DNA of 64,000 nucleotides, taken from positions 5,688,001-5,752,000 of the forward strand of contig NC_010505.1 of assembly GCF_000019725.1 (NCBI RefSeq), given 5' to 3'. A program made the position numbers and the translations under genes. The notes under the pieces are model-generated. The model worked only from the letters and a program-made list of their open reading frames with translations, did no database searches and was not told the origin of the DNA. The stretch's first letter is position 1. Each line of letters opens with the position of its first letter. Of the stretch, positions 52,784-60,994 are shown in pieces. This stretch comes from Methylobacterium radiotolerans JCM 2831. GTDB lineage: Bacteria > Pseudomonadota > Alphaproteobacteria > Rhizobiales > Beijerinckiaceae.

Positions 52784-53530
52784 CTAGTACCGGTCCATTC
52801 CGCCGCCCCCGGCGTCGGGCTCCAGCTCCAGCGGGCCCTCGGGGCCTGAGTCGGATTCGGGCGCACGGCGCGCGCGCGCCGGCGGACGCGGTCTGGGCAC
52901 CGACCCTGTCAGCGCTTCCGACGGTTTCGGCTTCGGGGCTGCGCTCGGGGAAGCCGGCTGTCCGCGGGAGCCGGGCGGCCCGGGCGGGCCGGCCGGACCC
53001 GTGGCGCCCATCAGCCCCGGAGCGCCGGCCATTCCGGCGGGGCCGCGCTCGCCCGGCGGACCCGGCGGTCCGGCGACACCCTGTGCGCCGGCGGGCCCCT
53101 GCGGTCCGGGCGGTCCCATCGCGCCCCGCTCCCCGGGCGGCCCGGCCTCGCCCCGCGGACCGGCCTCGCCGCGCGGGCCGACCAGACCCGGCGCCTGCGG
53201 CCCCTGCGGCCCCTGCTGGCCGCACTCGCCGACCACGATGCTGCGGCTCTGCTTCGGCGTCCGCAGAGTCGCGATGCAGGTGGCCGGATGGTAGACGACG
53301 CGGAACTCGAAATAGCCGCGGCTGTCGGTCCTGTGCGGGAACTGGCCGTCGAGCGTGATTTCCACCCCCGGATCGTCGGCGTAGCCGATGATCCAGAGGT
53401 CGCCGCCGGTGATCTTGGCGGCCTCGATGCGCATCTCCGCCGCCCGCGCCGGCAGCGCGCAGGCGGCCGACAGGGCCAGCATCGAACAGAGCGCCCAGCG
53501 CTCGCGCCACAGGCGCCTGGCAGATCTCAT
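52784..53530 (-). CDS. Secreted collagen-like protein
   Basis: A 248-residue exported protein. A Sec signal peptide (1-31) is followed by a small domain (32-100) containing [35 protein letters not shown] and Cys residues 85 and 103. Residues about 104-191 are Gly-x-y repeats, such as [19 protein letters not shown], broken once (GPQAPGLV). These form a collagen-type triple helix. The tail (192-248) is Pro/Arg-rich and ends [10 protein letters not shown]. No anchor or sorting motif is seen. The start is the ATG at 53530. Function is unknown; bacterial collagens serve in surface adhesion or biofilm. Confidence 0.88.
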   Translation of the reverse strand: MRSARRLWRERWALCSMLALSAACALPARAAEMRIEAAKITGGDLWIIGYADDPGVEITLDGQFPHRTDSRGYFEFRVVYHPATCIATLRTPKQSRSIVVGECGQQGPQGPQAPGLVGPRGEAGPRGEAGPPGERGAMGPPGPQGPAGAQGVAGPPGPPGERGPAGMAGAPGLMGATGPAGPPGPPGSRGQPASPSAAPKPKPSEALTGSVPRPRPPARARRAPESDSGPEGPLELEPDAGGGGMDRY

Positions 53531-53808
53531 GGCAGGTCACACAGTCTTTTCGACAGTCAGAATGCCATAGCCCGCAAACTAGGCAATAAATTGCGGAGAA
53601 AGTTGGATGTGGAAAAGCGCGACCGGCCGAACGTCGTAATCCGAAATGGGTATTCGCAGGGCGCACGGCGGGGCCCGTAGCGTGCCCGCGCTGGACCGGG
53701 TCAGGCGCGTGCGGACCGGGCCAGCTGAGGGATTGCGTGCCCCGGTCCACCGGTCAGCGGCGCGCGAGCGCCCGGGTCCGAGTCCGATCCGCGGTGGAGG
53801 GTTCAGCC

Positions 53809-54033
53809 GTGGACGACAGCGATCCGCCCTGGGACACGGACCCGCTCTGGTACGACCGGACCGAGTCCGGGGCGCCGCCGGGGCCCATCCTCGAAGCCCT
53901 GGCCTGGCTGTTCCTGCTGGCGATCGCCGGCTGCGCGGGGCTCGTGTGGCTCTACGGGATGCCGGACCGCCTGTGGCGCGCGGCGGCGCGCCGGCTCCCG
54001 TCCCGCGATCCCGCGGATGCGGAGCGTTTCTGA
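53809..54033 (+). CDS. Small single-span membrane protein
   Basis: A 74-residue protein with one helix (ILEALAWLFLLAIAGCAGLVWLYG). The acidic N-terminus has WDTDPLWYDRTESG, and a basic tail (RAAARRLPSRD) follows the helix, predicting an N-out or N-in anchor. GGAGG lies 8 bases before the GTG at 53809, a good site. An in-frame start further up is less likely. It converges with the GGDEF-EAL gene. No function is known. Confidence 0.55.
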   Translation: MDDSDPPWDTDPLWYDRTESGAPPGPILEALAWLFLLAIAGCAGLVWLYGMPDRLWRAAARRLPSRDPADAERF

Positions 54034-54075
54034 GGGGGGCTGGCGGCCGTGACCGCTCCGCGCACCGGCGCCGGG

Positions 54076-56133
54076 TCAGGCGGCGATGATGCGCGTGCCG
54101 AGCAGGGTGGCTTCCAAGTCTGCTACGGGCATCGGGCGGCCGAGATGGTAGCCCTGCAGGAACGGGCAGCCCATCGCCTGCAGGATGTTCAGGTCCTCGG
54201 CCGACTCGACGCCCTCCGCCACGACGTCGAGGCCGAGCAGCCGGCCGAGGCCGAGGACGGCGAGGACGAGCCCGCGCTTGTCGTCGCTCGCCCCCAGGCC
54301 GGTGACGAAGCTCCGGTCGATCTTGATCCGGTCCGCCTTGAGCTGCCGCAGCGAGGAGAGCGACGAGTAGCCGATCCCGAAATCGTCCAGGGCGACCCGG
54401 ATGCCGGCGCGGGACAGCGCCTGCAGCTTTCCCTGCACCGCGCCGATGTCGAGGGCCGTCTCCTCGGTGATCTCGATCTCCAGCATGGTGGGCGGCAGGC
54501 CGAGGAGGCTCAGCCGCTCGATGACGATCTCGTCGACCGGCACCTGTGCCATCTCCCGGGGGGAGACGTTCATCGCCACGCGGACGCTGCCCAGGCCGCG
54601 GCGATGCAGGATCTCCAGCATCGCGCAGACCTGCTCGAGGATGTAGCGGAGCAGCGACTCTGTCAGGCCCGCCATCGCGGCGGCGGCGATCAGGTCCGGG
54701 GGCGCGATCCAGCCGAGTCGCGGATGCTCCCAGCGGATCAGAGCTTCCAGCCCGACCAGGGTCCGGCCGTCGCCCGCGTAGATCGGCTGGAACCAGACCT
54801 TCGGGGCGTTCTCGACCAGGGCCTGCGACAGGTCGCGCTCCAGGTCCCGCCGCATCTGCAGCCGCTCGCGCAGGCTCGAATCGAACACGCGGAAGCGGTT
54901 CCGCCCGGCAGCCTTGGCGGCGTAGAGCGCCTCGTCGGCGCAGCTCAGCATCTCGGTCAGGCTGGGCTCCCGACTGGCGTGGACGCCGATGCTGACCCCG
55001 AGGCGACCCGCGTCGAAACCGTCGAACGGCTGCGACACCGCGGTGATGAGGTTCGCCGCCATGACGGCGTCGGGCACGCCCGACGTCACGGGATCGTACA
55101 GCACGGCGAACTCGTCGCCGCCCAGCCGGGCCGTGAGACCGTTCTCCGGGAGCGCGTCGTTCAGCCGGCGCGCCACCTCGACGAGCACCCGGTCTCCCGC
55201 CTTGTGGCCGTAGACGTCGTTGACGAACTTGAACCCGTCGAGGTCGAGCATCAGCAGGCTGAGTGTCCCGGTGCGGAGCCGGTTCTCCGTCGCCTGGAGG
55301 AAGCCCGCGCGGTTCAGCAGGCCGGTGAGATCGTCGTGCGTGGCGCGCCACCGCATCTCGTCCACGAGGGCGCTCGCGCTGGCATGGGCCTCGGCGCGCG
55401 AGCGGGCGAGGGCGTGGGCCTCGTTCTTGAGCCGGCTCGCATCGCGGAACACCGCCTCGCTCCGGAACGCCGTGTGCGTCAGGGCGAGGAAGTAGAGCAG
55501 CACACAGGCGGCGAGGCAGTTCCGGTCGAAGTCGCCGGCATAGGCGAGGCAGGCCGTGACCGACAGCAGCGGCAGGGCGATGAAGGCGAGCGGGATGCGC
55601 GCGTAGGCGGTCCCGTGCGTCACCGCCCCCGCGGTCACGCCGCAGGTGATCGTGAGATAGAACAGGGTCTCGGCGGTGGTGTAGCCGTCGCACAGGAGCG
55701 GCTGGCAGGCCCAGACCAGTCCGGAGAGGAATGCGGCGAACGTGCAGGCGCGCAGGTGCCGGTCGACGGAGCGCGCGGCGGCCGCGGCGAGGCTCGGCGT
55801 CATGTCGGCGGTCAGCGCCAGGCCCAGGCAGGGAATCCGGCAGAGGGCGATGCGCAGGAGATTGACGCTGGTCGAGGCCGCGAACCAGACGGCCCCCACG
55901 GTGCCGTGCCCGCTCCGATAGGCGACCAAAATGCTCGCCAGGCCGAGCAGCATGTTGACCGGTATGGCGGCCAGCACGCTTCCGCGCATCGCGTCCAGCT
56001 GGTCCCGCCGGATCAGCGCGTTCCACCTCGGATCCGCAGGGTCGAGAGAATCACCGGAGCCGGATGAACCCGGCACGGACCTCTCCTGGTCCCGAACGAT
56101 CATTGCACGTCCACTCGAAGATGAGGGACTCAT
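54076..56133 (-). CDS. Membrane GGDEF-EAL protein (c-di-GMP turnover)
   Basis: A 685-residue protein. About six helices lie in residues 50-222. They are followed by a short coiled coil (235-262), a GGDEF domain with LGGDEF at 337-342 and an EAL domain with GLEALIRWEHP at 461-471, DDFGIGYSSL and EGVES. Both active motifs look intact, so it could make or break c-di-GMP. An RxxD inhibition site before GGDEF is missing. The N-terminal helices may sense a small molecule. Start choices are the ATG at 56133 or 56103. It is divergent from the radical SAM gene. Confidence 0.92.
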   Translation of the reverse strand: MSPSSSSGRAMIVRDQERSVPGSSGSGDSLDPADPRWNALIRRDQLDAMRGSVLAAIPVNMLLGLASILVAYRSGHGTVGAVWFAASTSVNLLRIALCRIPCLGLALTADMTPSLAAAAARSVDRHLRACTFAAFLSGLVWACQPLLCDGYTTAETLFYLTITCGVTAGAVTHGTAYARIPLAFIALPLLSVTACLAYAGDFDRNCLAACVLLYFLALTHTAFRSEAVFRDASRLKNEAHALARSRAEAHASASALVDEMRWRATHDDLTGLLNRAGFLQATENRLRTGTLSLLMLDLDGFKFVNDVYGHKAGDRVLVEVARRLNDALPENGLTARLGGDEFAVLYDPVTSGVPDAVMAANLITAVSQPFDGFDAGRLGVSIGVHASREPSLTEMLSCADEALYAAKAAGRNRFRVFDSSLRERLQMRRDLERDLSQALVENAPKVWFQPIYAGDGRTLVGLEALIRWEHPRLGWIAPPDLIAAAAMAGLTESLLRYILEQVCAMLEILHRRGLGSVRVAMNVSPREMAQVPVDEIVIERLSLLGLPPTMLEIEITEETALDIGAVQGKLQALSRAGIRVALDDFGIGYSSLSSLRQLKADRIKIDRSFVTGLGASDDKRGLVLAVLGLGRLLGLDVVAEGVESAEDLNILQAMGCPFLQGYHLGRPMPVADLEATLLGTRIIAA

Positions 56134-56295
56134 GGCAGCGAATCGTAAGATATCGTTGAACGATCAACGTTCGCCGCGCGCGATCCCGCGCCTTTCGCGC
56201 GCCGCGGGGACAGAGACGACCGGTCGCAAGGCATTCCGGCCGCGTCGGCGCGCACCATATCGGGTCCCGGGCCGCTTCCGGGCCCCGGATCGTCC

Positions 56296-57363
56296 ATGGC
56301 CCTGACCCGCGACCTGCTCGACATCCGGACGATCTATCACGAGCCCGCCGTGGGCGACTTCCCGCTGGGCCGGGAGATCCTGGCGCGCTTTCCCGACGCC
56401 GCGCGCATCGTCGTGCCGTCGCACTGGAACATTCCGGAACTCCACGGCAACGCGGGCTCGGTGGAGGATTGGGTGAGGATCAAGCGCTCGACCCTCGTCC
56501 TCGGCGTGAAGAAGGGCCTCACGATGCGCCCGAACGGCCGCAGCGCCCACTTCATCGCGCCCTCGACCTCCAACGGCTGCGCCATGGCCTGCGCCTACTG
56601 CTACGTGCCGCGCCGCAAGGGCTACTCCAACCCGATCTCGCTGTTCGTCAACGTCGAGCAGGCCTGCGCGGCGATCGCCCGCCACGCCGGGCGCCAGGGG
56701 CGCCTCCCGGAGCCGGATCCGATCGATCCGGAGTACTGGGTCTACGATATCGGCGAGAACGGTGACCTGTCGGTGGACGCGGCGGTGAGCGACGGCGCGC
56801 GCGCCCTGGTCGCGCTGTTCCGCACCCTGCCCAACGCCAAGGCCTCCTTCGCCACGAAGGCCGTGAACCGCGACCTCCTGGCCTACGATCCGCAGGGCAA
56901 GACGCGCATCCGCTTCTCGCTCATGCCGGCGCGGATCGCCCGGATCGTCGACGTGCGCACCGCCCCGATTCCCGAGCGGATCGCCGCCATCGACGACTTC
57001 GTGGCCGCCGGCTACGAGGTCCACGCCAACTTCTCGCCCGTGATCCTCTACGAGGGCTGGGAGGCGGACTGGCGGGCGCTGTTCGCCGAGATCGACGCGA
57101 CGCTGTCCGACGCCGCCAAGGCGCAGCTCAAGTGCGAGATCATCATGCTGACCCACAACGCGGATCTGCATGCGGTCAATCTCGGCTGGCACCCGAGGGC
57201 CGAGGACCTGCTCTGGCGGCCGGACATCCAGGAGGCGAAGGTCTCGGAGGGCGGCGGCGCCAATCTGCGCTACCGGGCCGGCTGGAAGGGCCGGTGGCTC
57301 GCGCGGTTCAAGGCCCTGCTCGCCGAGACGATGCCCTACTGCACGGTGCGCTACGCGTTCTGA
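56296..57363 (+). CDS. Spore-photoproduct-lyase-family radical SAM protein
   Basis: A 355-residue radical SAM enzyme. The iron-sulfur cluster cysteines are C-x3-C-x2-C at 95, 99 and 102 (GCAMACAYCYVP), followed by RRKGYSNPI. Family blocks are RSTLVLGVKKGLTMRPNGRSAHFIAPS, YDIGENGDLSVDAA and CEIIMLTHN. In spore formers, SplB repairs the thymine spore photoproduct; this organism does not form spores, so the substrate is unknown. Related genes in alphaproteobacteria are annotated only as SPL family. The ATG at 56296 is the start. It lies 63 bases ahead of the deaminase gene. Confidence 0.85.
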   Translation: MALTRDLLDIRTIYHEPAVGDFPLGREILARFPDAARIVVPSHWNIPELHGNAGSVEDWVRIKRSTLVLGVKKGLTMRPNGRSAHFIAPSTSNGCAMACAYCYVPRRKGYSNPISLFVNVEQACAAIARHAGRQGRLPEPDPIDPEYWVYDIGENGDLSVDAAVSDGARALVALFRTLPNAKASFATKAVNRDLLAYDPQGKTRIRFSLMPARIARIVDVRTAPIPERIAAIDDFVAAGYEVHANFSPVILYEGWEADWRALFAEIDATLSDAAKAQLKCEIIMLTHNADLHAVNLGWHPRAEDLLWRPDIQEAKVSEGGGANLRYRAGWKGRWLARFKALLAETMPYCTVRYAF

Positions 57364-57426
57364 GCGCGGATGGCTGAACTTCCGGGCATGCGCGGCGTTG
57401 GCGCGCCAGGGGAGGAAAGCTCAGCC

Positions 57427-57885
57427 ATGTCGACGCACGAGGACCATATCCGCGAGGCGGTCGCCCTCGCCGCGGCCAATGTCGAGGCCGGCGGCGCGCC
57501 CTACGGCGCGGTGATCGTGCGGGACGGCGCCGTGCTGGTCCGCGCGGCGAACACCGTGCACGCGACCAACGACCCGAGCGCCCATGCCGAGATGGTGGCC
57601 CTGCGCGAGGCCAGCCGCCTGCTCGGCCGCCGCGACCTCGGCGACTGCGTGATGTACGCCAGCGGCCGTCCGTGCCCGATGTGCCACGCGGCGATGCGGC
57701 TCGCGGGCTTCAAGGAGGGCTACTTCGCCTTCTCGGCCGAGGAGGCCGAGACCTACGGTGCCGGCAGCGCGGCGATCTACGCCGAGCTGTGCCGACCCCT
57801 CGACGCGCAGCCGATGCGGGTCACCCAGATCCGTCCGCCGGGCGATTCGCCTTACGCGGCCTGGAGGGCGTGCCGGGAGGCCTGA
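57427..57885 (+). CDS. Nucleoside/cytosine deaminase-family protein (guanine deaminase-like)
   Basis: A 152-residue CDA-fold deaminase. The zinc site is complete: His53-Ala-Glu55 (SAHAEMVAL) and Pro-Cys83-Pro-Met-Cys86 (GRPCPMCHAAM). The context ASRLLGRRDLGDCVMYASG and AMRLAGFKEGYFAF resembles small guanine deaminases more than TadA, which would have a tRNA-binding N-terminus. GGGGAGG precedes the ATG at 57427. The substrate is not certain. It is probably co-transcribed with the radical SAM gene. Confidence 0.82.
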   Translation: MSTHEDHIREAVALAAANVEAGGAPYGAVIVRDGAVLVRAANTVHATNDPSAHAEMVALREASRLLGRRDLGDCVMYASGRPCPMCHAAMRLAGFKEGYFAFSAEEAETYGAGSAAIYAELCRPLDAQPMRVTQIRPPGDSPYAAWRACREA

Positions 57886-57901
57886 CCCGGCCGCGCGGAG
57901 C

Positions 57902-58213
57902 TCAATGCGTCCAGGGGGCCGTGCGGTTGAACTTGAAATTGTCCGAGTACGACAGCCCCTTGCGGTGGGCCGGCTTGGCCGGCTGCTCGACGCGGAACGC
58001 GATCCCCTCGCGCTTCGCGTAGGCCACGGCCTCTTCCTCGGTGTCGAACTCGAGGCGCACCTGCTGGAGCATGTCGGAGGACCCGTTCCACCCCATCAGC
58101 GGATCGATCTCGCGCGGGCTGGTCCGGTCGAACTCCAGGATCCACTGCTTGGTTCGGGCGAGGCCCGACTGCGTGGCATCCCGAGACGGACGGAAGATGC
58201 GGGCGCTCGGCAT
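57902..58213 (-). CDS. NADH dehydrogenase subunit NDUFS4-like (ETC complex I subunit)
   Basis: A 103-residue protein of the ETC complex I (NDUFS4/18 kDa) family, an accessory subunit found in alphaproteobacteria and mitochondria. The blocks are ARIFRPSRDATQSGLARTKQWILEFD, DPLMGWNGSSDMLQQVRLEFDTEEEAVAYAKREGI, and YSDNFKFNRTAPWTH; the last two are conserved in human NDUFS4 as well. It stabilises the peripheral arm near NADH oxidation. The ATG at 58213 is the start. It follows tRNA-Pro in the same direction. Confidence 0.92.
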   Translation of the reverse strand: MPSARIFRPSRDATQSGLARTKQWILEFDRTSPREIDPLMGWNGSSDMLQQVRLEFDTEEEAVAYAKREGIAFRVEQPAKPAHRKGLSYSDNFKFNRTAPWTH

Positions 58214-58241
58214 CTGACTCGACAAGCTCCTGATCGAATGG

Positions 58242-58315
<74 letters not shown>

Positions 58316-58649
58316 ACTGCCACACGGCCTCAATGCCGTAGCGGTTCCGCCGTTCCCCCGCAAGGCGCGGCGCGGTGCGCGCGGCCTGTGCCGGCGGCGG
58401 CTTCCCCGCGCAGAGATCGCGCGGCACCTCACTTGTCAGACAAATGGGAGGGCGTTAGCGTCGGTTCCGGGACGAGGGCTGGGCCTCCCCGCCGTCGAAC
58501 CGGCGCCTGCCATCACTGGGGGGTGGAGGATGGTGCGCTCGGATCGGCGTGCCGGGTGGTTCCGGTCCTCGTCGCCGCAGCGTAGGTCCGCGCCCGCGCG
58601 GCGGGTCTTGCCGGCCTTCGCGGAAACGGTGACGATCACCGCGAGCGAC
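58316..58649. other. Promoter region of tRNA-Pro and the second SMP-30 gene
   Basis: About 334 bases without a gene I can support. It should carry the tRNA promoter (leftward) and that of the SMP-30 gene (rightward). An 11-bp palindrome TTGTC-A-GACAA is at 58433-58443. The frame open upstream of the lactonase ATG is Arg/Ser-rich and lacks family features. Confidence 0.45.
58433..58443. promoter_or_regulatory. Palindrome TTGTCAGACAA, candidate GntR-type operator
   Basis: A perfect 5+1+5 palindrome, 206 bases before the lactonase ATG. The TTGTC-n-GACAA form resembles operators of FadR-subfamily GntR repressors, many of which control sugar-acid genes. No regulator gene lies next to it. Confidence 0.4.
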
Positions 58650-59600
58650 ATGGATTTGACCGTGTGGACACCGAGCCCGCGTTACCCCGACCCGGCGGTC
58701 GAGATCCTCGACGCCGCTTTCGCCCGCTACCGGGTGTTCAACGCGGCGGTCGAGCGCCTCGCGACCGGCTTCCGCTGGTGCGAGGGGCCGGTCTGGTTCG
58801 GCGACGGTCGCTACCTGCTCTGGAGCGACATCCCCAACGACCGCATCCTGCGCTGGGACGAGGAGAGCGGGGTCGTCGGCCTCTACCGGAAGCCGTCGGG
58901 CTTCGCCAACGGCAACACCCGCGACCGGCAGGGGCGGCTCGTCACCTGTGAGCACGGAGGACGTCGCGTCACCCGCACCGAGCATGACGGCGCGATCACC
59001 GTCCTGGCGGACACGTTCGAGGGCCGCCGGCTCAACTCGCCCAACGACGTGGTGACCGCGGCCGACGGCGCGGTCTGGTTCACCGATCCGCCCTTCGGGA
59101 TCGGCGGCTTCTACGAGGGCGTCCGCGCCGAGCCCGAGCTGCCGCAGAACGTCTACCGGCTCGACCCGGTCACCGGCGTGCTGGAGGCGGTGGCCACTGA
59201 CCTCGCCGGCCCCAACGGCCTGTGCTTCTCGCCCGACGGCCGCGTGCTCTACCTCGTGGAGTCGCGCGGCCGGCCGACCCGGCGGATCGTCGCGTACGAC
59301 GTGGTCGCCGGCCGCGCACTCGGAGACCGGCGGGTCCTGATCGACGCCGGGCCCGGCACGCCGGACGGTCTGCGCTGCGACGTCGACGGGAATCTCTGGT
59401 GCGGCTGGGGCATGGGCGACGACGCCCTGGACGGCGTCATGGTGTTCAACCCCGACGGCCGGCCGATCGGCCGCATCCGTCTTCCGGAGCGCTGCGCGAA
59501 CCTGTGCTTCGGCGGCCGGCACCGCAACCGCCTGTTCATGGCGGCGAGCCAGTCGCTCTACGCCGTCCACGTCGACGTCCAGGGCTGCGCTGGCGGGTGA
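58650..59600 (+). CDS. SMP-30/gluconolactonase-family lactonase
   Basis: A 316-residue beta-propeller lactonase, paralogous to the one at 31285. Metal ligands are Glu45 (CEGPVW), Asn in RRLNSPNDVV, and Asp in GTPDGLRCDVDGN. Other family blocks are TDPPFGIGGFYEG, AGPNGLCFSPDGRVLYLVES and LCFGGRHRNRLFMAAS. It should open an aldono- or gluconolactone. The ATG at 58650 begins MDLTVWTPSP; a longer upstream frame is not family-like. It is 103 bases ahead of the GST gene. A GntR-type palindrome lies upstream. Confidence 0.88.
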   Translation: MDLTVWTPSPRYPDPAVEILDAAFARYRVFNAAVERLATGFRWCEGPVWFGDGRYLLWSDIPNDRILRWDEESGVVGLYRKPSGFANGNTRDRQGRLVTCEHGGRRVTRTEHDGAITVLADTFEGRRLNSPNDVVTAADGAVWFTDPPFGIGGFYEGVRAEPELPQNVYRLDPVTGVLEAVATDLAGPNGLCFSPDGRVLYLVESRGRPTRRIVAYDVVAGRALGDRRVLIDAGPGTPDGLRCDVDGNLWCGWGMGDDALDGVMVFNPDGRPIGRIRLPERCANLCFGGRHRNRLFMAASQSLYAVHVDVQGCAGG

Positions 59601-59703
59601 GGCCCCGATACCGGGGCCCGAGCCCGCCGCCGGGCTCATGCTTGACCGGAGCGCCGCGCCGACCCACTTCCCGTCCGCCGGGGGCATAGCGGGACACCGA
59701 CCG

Positions 59704-60411
59704 ATGATCGAACTCCACTACTGGCCGACGCCGAACGGCCATAAGATCACGATGTTTCTCGAAGAGGCGGGCATTCCCTACCGTATTCACCCAGTCAATA
59801 TTGGTAAGGGCGAGCAGTTCAATCCCGATTTCCTCAAGATCGCGCCCAACAACCGGATGCCGGCGATCGTCGACGACGAGCCGGCGGGCGGCGGCGCGCC
59901 GGTCTCGCTGTTCGAGTCGGGGGCGATCCTGCTCTACCTCGCCGAGAAGACCGGGCGCTTCATCCCGGGCGACCTGCGGGGCCGGGCCGAGGTGCTGCAG
60001 TGGTTGTTCTGGCAGATGGGCGGCCTCGGCCCGATGCTCGGCCAGAACCATCACTTCTCGCAGTACGCGCCGGAGAAGATCGACTACGCGATCAAGCGCT
60101 ACGTCAACGAGACCAACCGGCTCTACGGCGTCCTCGACCGGCGGCTGGCCGACCGCGCCTTCGTCGCCGGGCCGGACTACTCCATCGCCGACATGGCCTG
60201 CTATCCCTGGATCGTGCCATGGGAGAAGCAGGGTCAGAACCTCGACGAGCACCCGAACCTCAAGCGCTGGTTCACGGCGATCGCCGAGCGGCCCGCCACC
60301 AAGGCGGCTTATGCCCGCGCCCCGGAGGTCAATCCCGACTTCGGCAAGACCATGAGCGAGGATGCCAAGAAGGTGATGTTCGGACAGACCGCCTCCAGCA
60401 CCAGGCGCTGA
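59704..60411 (+). CDS. Glutathione S-transferase, YfcG-like (Nu class)
   Basis: A 235-residue GST. The N-terminal thioredoxin-like domain has IELHYWPTPNGHKITMFLEEAG, NRMPAIVDD with cis-Pro, and SLFESGAILLYLAEKTG, which binds glutathione. The all-alpha domain has WLFWQMGGLGPMLGQNHHF and FVAGPDYSIADMACYPW. The TPNGHK motif at the active site, without a catalytic Cys, is typical of YfcG/Nu-class enzymes, which have disulfide reductase activity. The ATG at 59704 is the start. It may share an operon with the Nudix gene 7 bases downstream. Confidence 0.9.
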   Translation: MIELHYWPTPNGHKITMFLEEAGIPYRIHPVNIGKGEQFNPDFLKIAPNNRMPAIVDDEPAGGGAPVSLFESGAILLYLAEKTGRFIPGDLRGRAEVLQWLFWQMGGLGPMLGQNHHFSQYAPEKIDYAIKRYVNETNRLYGVLDRRLADRAFVAGPDYSIADMACYPWIVPWEKQGQNLDEHPNLKRWFTAIAERPATKAAYARAPEVNPDFGKTMSEDAKKVMFGQTASSTRR

Positions 60412-60418
60412 CCGGACC

Positions 60419-60994
60419 ATGACCGAGACCCTGCCCGCGCTGCCGCTGGAGGTGATCCACCGCGGCTGGAACACCTTCGGCATCGCCACCCTGACGCTGC
60501 CGGATGGCAGCGCCGTGCGGCGGGCGCTGGAGGATCACGGGCAGGCCGCCTGCGTGCTGCCGTACGATCCCGAGCGGCGCGTGGCGCTGCTCGTCCGGCA
60601 GGCGCGGGTCGGGCCCGCGTTCTGGGGGGAGTCGGCCGAGTTCGACGAAGCCCCGGCCGGCGGACTCGACGGGGACGCCCCCGAGGCGACCGCGATCCGC
60701 GAGGCGATGGAGGAGGCGGGCGTTCGGTTGACCCGGCTCGAGCCGGTCGCGCACGCCTACAGCATGCCGAGCGTGTCTTCCGAGCGCCTCTGGCTCTACC
60801 TCGCGCCCTACGGCGCCGCCGACCGGGTCGGTCCCGGCGGTGGGCTGCACGCGGAGGGCGAGCAGGTGATGGTCGTGGAGATGCCGCTGACCGCGCTGGC
60901 GGAACAGGCCCGGGCCGGCCGCCTGCCCGACCTCAAGACCCTGGCCCTCGTCCAGGCCCTGATGCTCCGAAGCCCCGAACTGTTCGCCGCATGA
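60419..60994 (+). CDS. Nudix hydrolase, NudK-like
   Basis: A 191-residue Nudix hydrolase and paralogue of the one at 7779. Both have the same length and pattern: LEDHGQAACVLPYDPERRVALLVRQ, then AGGLDGDAPEATAIREAMEEAG, and later YSMPSVSSERLWLYLAPYG. The box core REAMEEAG is present with the same shortened form. The likely substrate is a nucleoside diphosphate sugar. The ATG at 60419 lies 7 bases after the GST stop. It overlaps the next gene in ATGA, so the two are co-translated. Confidence 0.85.
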   Translation: MTETLPALPLEVIHRGWNTFGIATLTLPDGSAVRRALEDHGQAACVLPYDPERRVALLVRQARVGPAFWGESAEFDEAPAGGLDGDAPEATAIREAMEEAGVRLTRLEPVAHAYSMPSVSSERLWLYLAPYGAADRVGPGGGLHAEGEQVMVVEMPLTALAEQARAGRLPDLKTLALVQALMLRSPELFAA

